Positions 1 through 8,783 of a DNA stretch of 64,000 bases are shown here, piece after piece. Source of the DNA: Chloroflexota bacterium (GTDB taxonomy: Bacteria > Chloroflexota > UBA11872). Both the position numbers and the translations under genes were made by a program. The notes under the pieces are model-generated. The model was not told the DNA's origin, did not search any database, and saw only the letters and a list, made by a program, of their open reading frames with translations. Location: NCBI GenBank assembly GCA_022824865.1, contig JAJDZD010000046.1, forward strand, positions 1 through 64,000, read 5' to 3'. Within the stretch, counting starts at the first letter, position 1, and the number at the start of each line of letters is the position of its first letter.

Positions 1-63
1 CTGCCGCGCCAACGCCACAAACTCCGCCCGCTGCTCCGTCATCGATCGATCCTCGAACGGCAC
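1..63 (-). CDS. IS481-family transposase, N-terminal fragment (cut by window edge)
   Basis: The minus strand reads GTG at 63 and then 20 open codons to the window edge, giving (M)PFEDRSMTEQRAEFVALAR-. A start of the form MPFE/MPWK-x-x-S-x-x-(D/E)QR-x-x-F(V) is typical of IS481 transposases, which are DDE integrases with an N-terminal HTH. The terminal sequence of the element lies just upstream at 91-140, which supports the call. Only 21 residues are visible, so neither the catalytic domain nor intactness can be judged. Confidence 0.6.
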   Translation of the reverse strand, partial: MPFEDRSMTEQRAEFVALARQ

Positions 64-90
64 CGGCTCATACCCTCATGGCTCCCCAAG

Positions 91-140
91 GTGTCCACCA
101 TGTCTCCGAACGGGTGTCCATGATGTCTCCGGTCTACACA
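91..140 (-). mobile_element. Terminal end of the IS481-like element
   Basis: Read on the minus strand the end starts TGTGTAGACCGGAGACAT at 140; IS481 elements commonly begin with TG or TGT. Inside it are two near-identical direct repeats, GTGTCCACCATGTCTCCG at 91-108 and GTGTCCATGATGTCTCCG at 114-131 (16 of 18 identical, 23-bp period), as expected for transposase binding sites at an IS end. The transposase start codon lies 28 bp further in. Confidence 0.5.
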
Positions 141-252
141 CGCTGGGAGAGGGTCGGGTGAGGGACCTCCGCCCAAGTCGCCGCCCCCCGGCTCCTACTC
201 CACCCTCGAACGCCTACTCCTGGCCCCCCTGCGCCGGCTGGGCGGGCACCTG

Positions 253-789
253 GTGCGACCGGTCATCAAGACCCTCGCCTTCGCCCGCGTCCACCCCAAC
301 GCGCTCTCGCTCAGCCAGATTCCCCTCGGTTTCGTCGTCGCCGCCCTGATCATCCCGTTCCCCCGCCTGGCCCTCGCCCTCTTCATCGGCACGCTCGTCC
401 TCGACTTCCTGGACGGCGAACTGGCCCGCGCCCGCGGCCTCGCCTCCAACTTCGGCGGCCTTCTCGACCAGGTGTGCGACCACGTCCGCGAACTCATCGT
501 GGTGGGCGGCCTTGTAGCTGTTGGCGCGCTTCGCGGCGAAATCGGCGTGGCCTACGCCGCCGCCTACCCCCTCGCCAACGTCCTGCTTTACCTCGCCGAC
601 CGCTTCCGCACGCCCCTGCCGTTCAGCGTCAAGAGCTGGATGGTCTACTACCCCTTCCTGATCGCCTACCTCGGCTGGGGCCTCAACCTCCTCGACTACG
701 CCGCCGCCGCCGCCGCCGCCTTCCTCACCCTCACCAGCGCCCAGGCCTTATGGCGTATCCGCACCATGGTGGCAGGGTCGGGCCTTTGA
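253..789 (+). CDS. CDP-alcohol phosphatidyltransferase family membrane enzyme
   Basis: This is an integral membrane enzyme of phospholipid synthesis that transfers a phosphoalcohol from a CDP-activated donor. The full family signature is present: D51-x2-D54-G55-x2-A58-R59-x8-G68-x3-D72-x3-D76, with five or six hydrophobic segments in 178 residues. The acceptor cannot be deduced. GTG 253 is the first standard start in the frame, but the frame stays open and looks coding from about 180 (Leu/Arg-rich, lacking a start). The true start may therefore be non-standard, or the 5' end may have been disturbed by the IS481 end and hairpin repeat just upstream. Confidence 0.8.
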   Translation: MRPVIKTLAFARVHPNALSLSQIPLGFVVAALIIPFPRLALALFIGTLVLDFLDGELARARGLASNFGGLLDQVCDHVRELIVVGGLVAVGALRGEIGVAYAAAYPLANVLLYLADRFRTPLPFSVKSWMVYYPFLIAYLGWGLNLLDYAAAAAAAFLTLTSAQALWRIRTMVAGSGL

Positions 790-845
790 CGGACGGCCAT
801 TCCAGCGGAGATCTGGTCTAACCGTCGAGGGCACGGCGGTACCTG

Positions 846-1247
846 TCAGATGAGCGTCACATCTTCGCGGAGCGCCGCCCCGGCAAGCGCGTTATCCAGC
901 GTTGCAAGCGCCGTGCTTCGACGCAGCGCCAATCCCAGGTAGACGGCGTCGTAACAGGAAATTCGGTGCTTCCTCGCAAGTGGAATCAAGGAATCAAGGT
1001 CAGGCTCGTCAACGGTGTAAATCGGAAGTTCGTGCAGGATGTGTAAACCGTCGTCAACCTCGGCGGAAGTGAGACGCCCCCGTCGTTCAGCACGCCACAA
1101 CGCATTGCGTACTTCCAAATGCCAGAGCGGCGGAATCAGCGCTTCGCCAACTTCCAACAGTGACAAGGCCATTTCGGCCCTTTCTGAAGTCTCGTCTTCA
1201 CAGATCCACGCTACAGCCACACATGCATCAAGCACGAAGTCACTCAC
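846..1247 (-). CDS. VapC-type PIN-domain ribonuclease toxin
   Basis: A 133-residue PIN-domain protein, the usual length for VapC toxins, which are Mg-dependent RNases. The N-terminus reads DFVLDACVAVAW (first catalytic Asp, D7). Further acidic residues sit in EVGEALIPPLWHLEVRNAL and in SCYDAVYLGLA, the standard PIN positions. Its start overlaps the stop of the upstream antitoxin by 4 bp, which is typical translational coupling. Function is inferred from family and pairing; the RNA target is unknown. Confidence 0.85.
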   Translation of the reverse strand: MSDFVLDACVAVAWICEDETSERAEMALSLLEVGEALIPPLWHLEVRNALWRAERRGRLTSAEVDDGLHILHELPIYTVDEPDLDSLIPLARKHRISCYDAVYLGLALRRSTALATLDNALAGAALREDVTLI

Positions 1248-1495
1248 ATCCGGTGGCCCTCACGCCGGTCCGCCACGATTTCATCCACAGACATCTTGAG
1301 GCGCTTCATGCCAGCTCGGCGGCGACGGAATCGGGCAACGGCTGCAGCGCGAGCTTCGGCGTCACCCGTGTGCGCGGGAACTAGCTTCGCAACTGGAGTT
1401 CCGTTGCGTGTGATGGTGATGCTCTCGCCAAACTCAACGCTCCGCAGCAGTTCCGAGAGACGGGCTTTGGCTACCGTAGCCTTGACTTCGCGCAT
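1244..1495 (-). CDS. Phd/YefM-type antitoxin partner of VapC
   Basis: An 83-residue protein with the Phd/YefM fold signature: KATVAKARLSELLRSV, then ESITITRNGTPVAKLVP. The basic C-terminal tail (RFRRRRAGMKRLKMS) would wrap and neutralise the PIN toxin encoded next on the same strand. The ATG at 1495 follows a candidate -10 and palindromes at 1521-1536. Such antitoxins normally repress their own operon. Confidence 0.85.
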   Translation of the reverse strand: MREVKATVAKARLSELLRSVEFGESITITRNGTPVAKLVPAHTGDAEARAAAVARFRRRRAGMKRLKMSVDEIVADRREGHRM

Positions 1496-1520
1496 AGCTA
1501 AAATTCCAACCGGTCATTCA

Positions 1521-1536
1521 GACTAGTCAACTATAG
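1521..1536 (-). promoter_or_regulatory. Candidate promoter/operator of the vapBC pair
   Basis: GACTAGTC (1521-1528) is a perfect 8-bp palindrome and overlaps TAGTCAACTA, an 8/10 palindrome. On the minus strand TATAGT (1535-1530) could be the -10 box, placing transcription start about 25-30 bp before the antitoxin ATG. No convincing -35 is seen. Binding by the antitoxin is an inference from how Phd/VapB systems work. Confidence 0.35.
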
Positions 1537-1599
1537 CAGTTGCTTCCTCCGGCTCTTCGGGCGCTGGCGTCAACAACACGACTCGACAACCTGCCTGCG

Positions 1600-2688
1600 T
1601 CATGCCGCGTCGCCGCCGTGCCTCGACTTCAGCAAGTCGGCCCCGTCACAGAGCGCCCGCAACTTCAGATAAGCCTCATCCAGATCCATCGGGTTGATGC
1701 TGGATGGCGCAAACCCGCAATCGGGATTCAGCGTGAGCCGCTCCGCGGGCACGTACCGCATGGCCGCCTCGGCCCGCTCCACGACCGTCTCCGGCGTTTC
1801 GACGTTGATGTCGGTGTGATCGATCGCGCCCAAACCAAGCAGCTTGTCTTCGGGAAACTGCGCCAGCACCTCAATGCCACCGGCGTCCGGCGTCGCGAAC
1901 TCCATCGCAAACCGATGAACATTCATGCGGCCAAGCGCCCTCACGATCAGGTCGTACGGCCCTCGCGTGCTGTGCTGGCGATTGGCGTGCGCGTGGCACA
2001 AATGCACCGAGATCAGCGGATGATCCACGCCCTCCACCGCCCCGTTCACGCCCTGCACCGCCATCTCGATCTCGTGGTCCACATCCTCGATCTCCATGCG
2101 CGCCCGGTAATCCGGATCTACCAGCAGCGCCAGCCACGGATCGTCCAGCTGGATCGCGTCCACTCCCAATGACGTCAGCCGCTGCAACTCCCCGTTGATG
2201 ATCGGAATGCACGCCTCCATGAAGTCCTCGCGCGTCGCGTACGCCGCGATCGAATGCTCCGGACTCCACATCCGCCGCGCGATCGTGTACGGCGACGGCA
2301 CCGCCGTCAGCGTCCGCCGCGTGGTCGACCGTTGCACGAACCGCGCCTCGTCCAGCGCAATAGCCCGCTCCTGCCGCAGCGGCTGGGTCACCGCCGGATA
2401 CGCGGCCCCTCGGCCACCCGCGATCAGGTCGGGCTCGAACCCCGCCACGGCGTCGGCAAACACTTTCACGTAGCTCTCGCGCCGCCACTCGCCGTCGGAC
2501 ACGTAGTCCAGCCCCGCCGCTTCCTGCATCCGAATCGCCGCCGGTATCGCGTCGTCCAGCACCCGTGCGGCCGCGGCCGCACTCACCTCGCCGCGCTTCC
2601 GACGCTCGATCAGCTCCCGCACCCACACCGGCCGCGGCAGGCTCCCGACCACGAACGTCGGAAACAGCGGCTCGCCCGCCTGGCTCAA
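1600..2688 (-). CDS. MetE C-terminal-like (cobalamin-independent methionine synthase family) protein
   Basis: A TIM-barrel enzyme of the UROD/MetE superfamily, about 362 residues, so a stand-alone C-terminal catalytic module without the N-terminal duplicate of full MetE. The Zn-thiolate ligands expected for methyl transfer to a thiol are visible: His and Cys in HLCHAHANR, Glu in FAMEFATPD, Cys in NPDCGFAPSS. I chose TTG 2688 because it overlaps the stop of the upstream SDR gene (TTGA); the open frame runs on to 2832 but is then only the other frame of that SDR. The methyl donor and acceptor are unknown. Neighbouring catabolic genes suggest demethylation or methyl transfer on a small organic substrate rather than bulk methionine synthesis. 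Confidence 0.8.
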   Translation of the reverse strand: MSQAGEPLFPTFVVGSLPRPVWVRELIERRKRGEVSAAAAARVLDDAIPAAIRMQEAAGLDYVSDGEWRRESYVKVFADAVAGFEPDLIAGGRGAAYPAVTQPLRQERAIALDEARFVQRSTTRRTLTAVPSPYTIARRMWSPEHSIAAYATREDFMEACIPIINGELQRLTSLGVDAIQLDDPWLALLVDPDYRARMEIEDVDHEIEMAVQGVNGAVEGVDHPLISVHLCHAHANRQHSTRGPYDLIVRALGRMNVHRFAMEFATPDAGGIEVLAQFPEDKLLGLGAIDHTDINVETPETVVERAEAAMRYVPAERLTLNPDCGFAPSSINPMDLDEAYLKLRALCDGADLLKSRHGGDAA

Positions 2689-3470
2689 TGCAGCACCATC
2701 CCGCCGTCCACGCTCAGCGAAATCCCGGTGATGTACGAGGCGTCGTCGCTGGCCAGCATGTAGGCCGCGTTCGCCACGTCGGCTGGAACTTGGTGACGAC
2801 CAATCGGGATACCGGCCACCCGAACGTCCCACGCCGACTCACTCTCGCGGCCCTCCAGTTCGGTCAGGTCCGGGTTGAGATCCTCCCGCCAGAGCCGCGT
2901 GTCCACGATGCCGGGGCAGAGAGCAACCACGCGCACACCGGACGGCGCAAGCTCCATGGCGGTCGAACGGGTGATCCCAATCACTGCATGCTTGGTCGCG
3001 CAGTAGCAGGCCATGTACGGTCGCGCGATTTTTCCGGCGGCCGATGCAATGTTGATGATGATGCCTGAACCGCGCGGCTCCATCCGCCGGGCCGCCTCCT
3101 GCACACCCAGGAAGACCCCGCGCACGTTGATGGCAAACATGTTGTCCCACGCGTCCATCGACTGTTCGGCAATGGACGAGGCCCCGCCGATCCCCGCGTT
3201 GTTCACCACGACGTCCACGGGACCGAACACCGTTTCCGCCACGTCGAACATGGCCACGATGTCCGCCTGATTCCGCACGTCGGCGGCCTGCGCCCGAGCC
3301 GAGCCGCCCGCGGCAGCGATGCCCGCCACAACTCCCTCGGCAGCCTCCGTATCAACGTCGGCCACCAGCACCGCCGCGCCCTCGGCGGCGAATCTCTCGG
3401 CAATGGCCTGCCCAATGCCCCGTCCCGCGCCGGTGATCACAGCCACCCTGCCGCCAAGTCCCTTTGCCAC
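2685..3470 (-). CDS. Short-chain dehydrogenase/reductase (SDR, classical type)
   Basis: A 261-residue NAD(P)-dependent oxidoreductase with a complete classical SDR set: TGAGRGIG cofactor loop (residues 14-21), NNAG, an active-site Ser in INIASAAGK, YCATK as the Y-x3-K pair, and a C-terminal SVDGG. An acidic residue after the second strand (VADVDTEA) suggests NAD preference. It is the first gene of a leftward operon with the MetE-like gene, with a 4-bp overlap. Its substrate is probably a sugar or polyol alcohol, given the divergent isomerase and Gfo/Idh/MocA genes. Confidence 0.9.
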   Translation of the reverse strand: MAKGLGGRVAVITGAGRGIGQAIAERFAAEGAAVLVADVDTEAAEGVVAGIAAAGGSARAQAADVRNQADIVAMFDVAETVFGPVDVVVNNAGIGGASSIAEQSMDAWDNMFAINVRGVFLGVQEAARRMEPRGSGIIINIASAAGKIARPYMACYCATKHAVIGITRSTAMELAPSGVRVVALCPGIVDTRLWREDLNPDLTELEGRESESAWDVRVAGIPIGRHQVPADVANAAYMLASDDASYITGISLSVDGGMVLH

Positions 3471-3607
3471 GTTCAGACCTCACCTGACCAATGTTGGTTC
3501 CGCCCGATAGTGGCACAGGGCGACGCGGCGAATCCCGTTTGGACCGCGAGATAGCGAAGCTCGACGCGGGTGCCGGAAGCGCTTGCTAGTTGCCCCGCGG
3601 CCCCTTA

Positions 3608-3619
3608 GAACGTACGTTC
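3608..3619. promoter_or_regulatory. Perfect 12-bp palindrome in divergent promoter region
   Basis: GAACGTACGTTC is fully self-complementary. It sits in the 200-bp gap between the leftward SDR gene (start 3470) and the rightward isomerase gene (GTG 3671). A perfect palindrome between divergent catabolic operons is a plausible operator. No regulator gene is adjacent, so the protein that would bind is unknown. Confidence 0.4.
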
Positions 3620-3670
3620 ACGCCGCCGAGATCGGCGCCTTCCCGCGCCTTCGCATCGCGAGGTTGTCCC

Positions 3671-4519
3671 GTGGCCGTCTTCCGCTGTTCCTGCCACCAG
3701 ATCACCTGGGGCGACAATCTCGTCGAGGCCATCGACGACATCGGCAGCTTCGGCTACGCCGGCACCGAGACCTTCGGCACCGTCGTCACTCAGTTCGCCG
3801 GCCGCGCCCACGACTTCCAGGCCATGCTCCAGGCCCGCGGCCTGCGGCTTTCGGCCCTCTACGGTGGCGGCCCGCTGCACGACCCGGCCCAGCAGGCCGA
3901 CGCCATCGCCAACAACCTCGCCATCATCGACTTCCTGCATGAAATGGGGTCCGACCGCCTCGTCCTGGGCCCCGGCAAGCGAGACGGTACGCCTTCAGCC
4001 CAGGACCTGGCCCGGTTTGCCAGCGGCGTGAGCGAAGTCGCCGCCGCGGCTCGCGACAAGGGCATCGTGGCCGGCATGCACCCGCACTGGAACACAGTGA
4101 TCGAACAGCGCGACGAGGTCACTCGCTTTTTCGATGCCGTCGACACCGATCTCGTCAAACTGGCGCTCGACCCCGCCCACATCGCCAAGGCCGGCGACGA
4201 CCCGGTGGAAGTCGCCTCTGCCTACCGCGACATCCTCACCTACATGCACATCAAGGACTACGTGCCGGAACTCGACGTTGAGACGCCGGATGTGGCCAGC
4301 GCCCAGGACCACGCCCCCCGCATCGCATTCTTCGGTGAACTGGGCACCGGCGTGGTGGACCTGCCCGCCTTGCTGGACGTGGCCCGCGAAGCCGGCTACA
4401 ACGGCTGGCTGACCGTCGAACTCGACCGCTCCCAGACCACCCCCCGCCAGAGCCTCGAGGTCAACTCCCGCTACCTCACCGAACGCCTGGGCTTCGACCT
4501 CGGCGGCGAGAACGCCTGA
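3671..4519 (+). CDS. Xylose-isomerase-like TIM-barrel sugar isomerase/epimerase
   Basis: A 282-residue protein of the AP-endonuclease-2/xylose isomerase-like family (IolE, IolI, hydroxypyruvate isomerase relatives). Likely metal ligands are visible in order: Glu in TETFGTV, His in GMHPHWNTV, Asp and His in LALDPAHIAK, His in MHIKDYV and Glu in TVELDRS. GTG 3671 is preferred over the upstream frame start at 3590, since the barrel begins at once with MAVFRCSCHQITWGDN. It overlaps the next dehydrogenase gene (TGATG), so the two products probably act in sequence on an inositol- or sugar-like compound. The exact substrate cannot be told. Confidence 0.85.
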   Translation: MAVFRCSCHQITWGDNLVEAIDDIGSFGYAGTETFGTVVTQFAGRAHDFQAMLQARGLRLSALYGGGPLHDPAQQADAIANNLAIIDFLHEMGSDRLVLGPGKRDGTPSAQDLARFASGVSEVAAAARDKGIVAGMHPHWNTVIEQRDEVTRFFDAVDTDLVKLALDPAHIAKAGDDPVEVASAYRDILTYMHIKDYVPELDVETPDVASAQDHAPRIAFFGELGTGVVDLPALLDVAREAGYNGWLTVELDRSQTTPRQSLEVNSRYLTERLGFDLGGENA

Positions 4520-5532
4520 TGGCCGGGCCCCTGCGCATGGGCCTGATCGGCTGCGGCCGCATCCAGGAACAGGGGCACGCCCCCGTCCTTCAGCGCATGC
4601 CGGACGTCTGGCAGGTCACTGCCGTGGCTGACCCCACGCCCGAACGCCTCAACCTCATCAGCGACCGCTTCGGCGTACCGGCTGAGGCCCGTTTCCCGGA
4701 CTACCGCGACCTCCTGCGATCCGGCCTCGTGGACGCCGTGGACATCGCCGTGCCCCATCGTTTCCACGCCCCCGTCTGCATCGGTGCCGCCCGCACCCGC
4801 ACGCCCTTCCTCAGCGAAAAGCCGCTGGCCACCTCGCTGGCGCAGGCCGACGAAATCATCGCCGAGGTCGAAAAAAACGATATTCCCGCCGGGATCATGC
4901 ACAACTACCTCAACCGCCCCAGCACCGCCGCCGCCCTGGCCGCCATCGAGGCCGGGCGCATCGGCCGCCCCTTCATGTTCCGCATGGAGCACATGGGCAG
5001 CGGCTGGTACGTGGGCGCGGCCGCCTACGACCCCACCTGGCGCAGCCGCCGCGAGGATGCCGGCGGGGGCGCCCTGCTGGACAACGGCTACCACAACCTC
5101 TACACGTCCGAGGCCATGCTGCAGTCCCCCATCACCCAGGTATTCGCCCGCGTTGACACCCACGTGCGGGAGCAGGACGTGGACGACACCGCCGCCCTCA
5201 TGCTCGGCCACGCCAGCGGCGCCTCCTCGATCGTGCTGGCGGCCTGGAGCGCCACCAGCGCCACCGGCTTGACGGAAGTCCACGGCGACCTCGGCTCCAT
5301 CCGCCTTGATGGCGGCGAAGCCGTCCTGCACACCGGCGATCGAACCGAAGTGCTGGAAAACACTGACGCCGACGAACTCGGCTTCACGCCCATATTCCGC
5401 CGCTTCGCCGACGCCGTCCGCGGCGACGCCCCTCCGCTCCACACCCTCGCCGAGGGCCGCCGCAACCTCCAGCTCGTCTTCGCCGGCTACGACTCCGCCA
5501 TCGACAACCAGGTCATCCATGTCAAGAACTGA
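4519..5532 (+). CDS. Gfo/Idh/MocA family NAD(P)-dependent dehydrogenase
   Basis: A 337-residue two-domain oxidoreductase. The N-terminal Rossmann fold starts with GLIGCGRIQEQGH (G-x-G-x2-G-like). The conserved SEKPLATSLA carries the catalytic Lys of the EKP motif, and the C-terminal sheet domain includes GGGALLDNGYHNL with its catalytic-region His. It is translationally coupled to the preceding isomerase gene and is followed by an MFS carrier, which suggests uptake, oxidation and isomerisation of one sugar-like substrate. Confidence 0.9.
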   Translation: MAGPLRMGLIGCGRIQEQGHAPVLQRMPDVWQVTAVADPTPERLNLISDRFGVPAEARFPDYRDLLRSGLVDAVDIAVPHRFHAPVCIGAARTRTPFLSEKPLATSLAQADEIIAEVEKNDIPAGIMHNYLNRPSTAAALAAIEAGRIGRPFMFRMEHMGSGWYVGAAAYDPTWRSRREDAGGGALLDNGYHNLYTSEAMLQSPITQVFARVDTHVREQDVDDTAALMLGHASGASSIVLAAWSATSATGLTEVHGDLGSIRLDGGEAVLHTGDRTEVLENTDADELGFTPIFRRFADAVRGDAPPLHTLAEGRRNLQLVFAGYDSAIDNQVIHVKN

Positions 5533-5598
5533 ATTCGACTCGTCTGCCTTCGGAGGCGCCGTACGGGCCCACTAATCCGAACGCCTGACCGGCCCTGA

Positions 5599-6846
5599 AT
5601 GCCGCCCCGACGCCGCCTCCCCTGGCTCGCCATCCTGGATCTGCCGCGCGATGTCCTGGCGTCCATGGCCATCACCGTCGCGGTCGCCTTCGGCAACGGC
5701 TCCATCGCCTCGGTGCTGGCGCCGATCAGCCGCGACTTCAATTTCGAGGACACCGCCGGAACGGCCCTGGCCGCCCTCATCGCCAGCTTTGCCGTCGCCC
5801 GCCTGATCATCAACCTGCCCATCGGGGCAATGGTCGACCGCGTCCGGCTGCATCCCCTCTTCTACGGTGGCGGCGCGCTGGCCATCGTCGGCGTCATCCT
5901 GACCGTCTCGGCGCCCTTCTACTGGCTGCTGCTGCTCGGGCGCATTGTCGAGGGCGCCGGATCCATCACCGCCAGCGCCGCCGCCCAGGCCTACGTCGCC
6001 CGCCAGGCGCCCGAGCGCGAACGCGGCCGCATGTTGGGCGCCGTCAGCTCCGCCACCATGATGGGCGGCTTCCTTTCTCCGGTCGTCGTCGGCGCGGTCG
6101 CCACCGTGGCCCATTGGCGCATTGGAATGCTCCTCACGGTCCTGGCCATCCTGGCCGGGATGTTCATGGTGAAACGTTATGTAAAGGACAACCCACCGCC
6201 CGTCCGCGCCTCTGAATCCACAGCGCTACCTCGTGAGAACCCGCTGCGCTTCGTCCGCCGCGCCATCTACTCCCCAGGCCGGCTGCTCTTCGTCAACGGC
6301 ATGGCCATGGCCCTGGCCGTCCCCATCTTCGGCTTCAAGGCCTTCTTCTACCCCCTCTTCGGCGGCGAAGTCCTCGACCTCCAGCCCTTCCTGATCGGTA
6401 TTGCCATCTCCCTCTCCACCCTCATGCGTTTCCCCGTCGCCATCGTCGCCGGCGCCATGTCCGACCGCCACGGCCGCCTCTGGGTCTACGTGCCCAGCGC
6501 CCTGGCCATGGGGCTGGTCAGCGTCCTCGTCAGTCAGGCCGACAACGCCGCGACCTACGTGCTGTTCGGCCTGGCCTTCGGGCTCGGCGGTGGCGCGATC
6601 CCCACCATCACCTCGACCGTCGTGGATCGCGCCCCCCGCGAGCGTCTCGGCGCCGCCCTCGGCACCCACGCCTTCCTGCGCGACATCGGCGTGGCCCTCA
6701 CTCCCCTTGGTCTCGGCATCGCCGTCGATGTCCTCGATTTCACCTCCACCGCCTTCACCATGCTCGCCTTCGCCGTCCTCTCCGCCCTCCTCGCCATCGC
6801 CGCCGGCGAATCCGCCCCGGCCGCGCGCCGTCGGGTTACCTCCTAG
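5599..6846 (+). CDS. Major facilitator superfamily transporter
   Basis: A 415-residue inner-membrane carrier with about 12 hydrophobic segments split by a central polar loop (around residues 195-215, YVKDNPPPVRASES). The MFS loop 2-3 motif appears as GAMVDRVRLHPL and its second-half echo as GAMSDRHGRLWVY. It follows the isomerase and dehydrogenase genes by 66 bp on the same strand, so it probably brings in or exports their substrate. Substrate unknown. Confidence 0.9.
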   Translation: MPPRRRLPWLAILDLPRDVLASMAITVAVAFGNGSIASVLAPISRDFNFEDTAGTALAALIASFAVARLIINLPIGAMVDRVRLHPLFYGGGALAIVGVILTVSAPFYWLLLLGRIVEGAGSITASAAAQAYVARQAPERERGRMLGAVSSATMMGGFLSPVVVGAVATVAHWRIGMLLTVLAILAGMFMVKRYVKDNPPPVRASESTALPRENPLRFVRRAIYSPGRLLFVNGMAMALAVPIFGFKAFFYPLFGGEVLDLQPFLIGIAISLSTLMRFPVAIVAGAMSDRHGRLWVYVPSALAMGLVSVLVSQADNAATYVLFGLAFGLGGGAIPTITSTVVDRAPRERLGAALGTHAFLRDIGVALTPLGLGIAVDVLDFTSTAFTMLAFAVLSALLAIAAGESAPAARRRVTS

Positions 6847-6879
6847 CAGCCGACTAACCCACACCCGCGCCCCTCTGAT

Positions 6880-6908
6880 TTGACCATGCTAAAAACATTT
6901 GTTTAGAT
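6880..6908 (+). promoter_or_regulatory. Promoter of the metal-uptake operon with an embedded 18-bp dyad (candidate MntR/DtxR box)
   Basis: TTGACC (6880-6885) and TTAGAT (6903-6908) are separated by 17 bp in a locally AT-rich stretch. Between and over them lies CTAAAAACATTTGTTTAG (6889-6906), an imperfect palindrome with 14 of 18 positions symmetric and CTAAA/TTTAG arms. A repressor bound there would cover the spacer and -10. The DtxR/MntR-type regulator at the end of the operon is the obvious candidate; this is an inference. Confidence 0.5.
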
Positions 6909-6990
6909 AGGCGAACTCAGACGAAGGGGTTCCTGCGGGGCGGCGCAGGTCTTGAGAATGAGCAGTGTCCAACGGGTGAAAGGGTCAAAA

Positions 6991-7961
6991 GTGCGGGCCG
7001 TGCGGCTGCTGGCCGGTCTGCTGCTGGCCGCTTTGGCCTTGGCTGCCTGCGGGACCGAATCGGCCAGCGAGACAGTCCCGGCCGAGCGCGTTCCGGCGCC
7101 CGTGACCCGCGAGGACGACCGCCCGCTTCGCGTCGTTGCGACCATCGGGCAAATCGCCGACGCCGTACGTCACGTTGGCGGCGACCGCGTGGAGACCCAC
7201 GGGCTGATGGGTCCCGGTGTCGACCCCCACCTCTATCGCGCCAGCGAGAGCGACATCACCCGGCTTGAATCGGCCGACGCCGTCTTTTGGAATGGCCTGC
7301 ACCTGGAAGCCGGGATGTCCGGCGTGCTGGAACGCATGGGCGATCTGGGCGTCCACTCGATTCGCGTAACCGACGGCATTGACCGAACCCGCCTCCTGGC
7401 CCCGCCCGAGTTCGAGGGCGCCTACGACCCGCACGTCTGGTTCGACCTGGACCTCTGGTCGACGGCGGTCGAATCCATCCGCGACGCCCTGATCGCCATG
7501 GACCCCGCGGGCGCCGAGGTCTACCGCGCCAACGCCGCCGCGTACATCGCCGAGATCGCCGCGTTGGACAAGTACGTCAGGGCGCGCGCCCAGGAGGTCG
7601 AAGAGCGAGTGCGCGTCCTGGTCACCGCACACGACGCCTTCAATTACTTCGCCAACCGCTACGGCATGCAGGTTCGTGGCCTCCAGGGCATCAGCACCGA
7701 GAGCGAAGCCAGCACCGCGGACGTTCAGGAACTGGCGCGCTTCATCAGTGAGCGCGGAATCCCCGCCGTCTTCATCGAGTCGTCCGTGCCCGATCAGGGC
7801 GTCCAGGCGGTCATTGAAGCCTCGGCCGCCCGCGGACACACCGTTGCCATCGGCGGCGAGATCTTTTCCGACGCCATGGGCGCCGAGGGCACCGAAGAAG
7901 GCACCTACCTCGGCATGATTCGCCACAACATCGACACCATCGTCGAGGCCCTGGCCAGGAC

Positions 7962-7965
<4 letters not shown>
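6991..7965 (+). CDS. Metal ABC transporter substrate-binding lipoprotein (Mn/Zn, ZnuA/TroA cluster)
   Basis: A lipoprotein that captures Mn2+ or Zn2+ outside the membrane and hands it to the permease. I place the start at GTG 6991, because AAAGGG lies 6 nt upstream and the first 20 residues form an ideal lipoprotein signal ending in the lipobox L-A-A-C20. Earlier in-frame starts (TTG 6952, ATG 6958) add only a polar leader. Metal-site motifs of the PF01297 family are present: [34 protein letters not shown] and [10 protein letters not shown]. There is no His-rich loop, which fits Mn better than Zn. First gene of a four-gene operon. Confidence 0.9.
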
Positions 7966-8747
<782 letters not shown>

Positions 8748-8783
8748 ACCGCGCAGCCGCGCGCGGATAGGAACGCTACGCCG

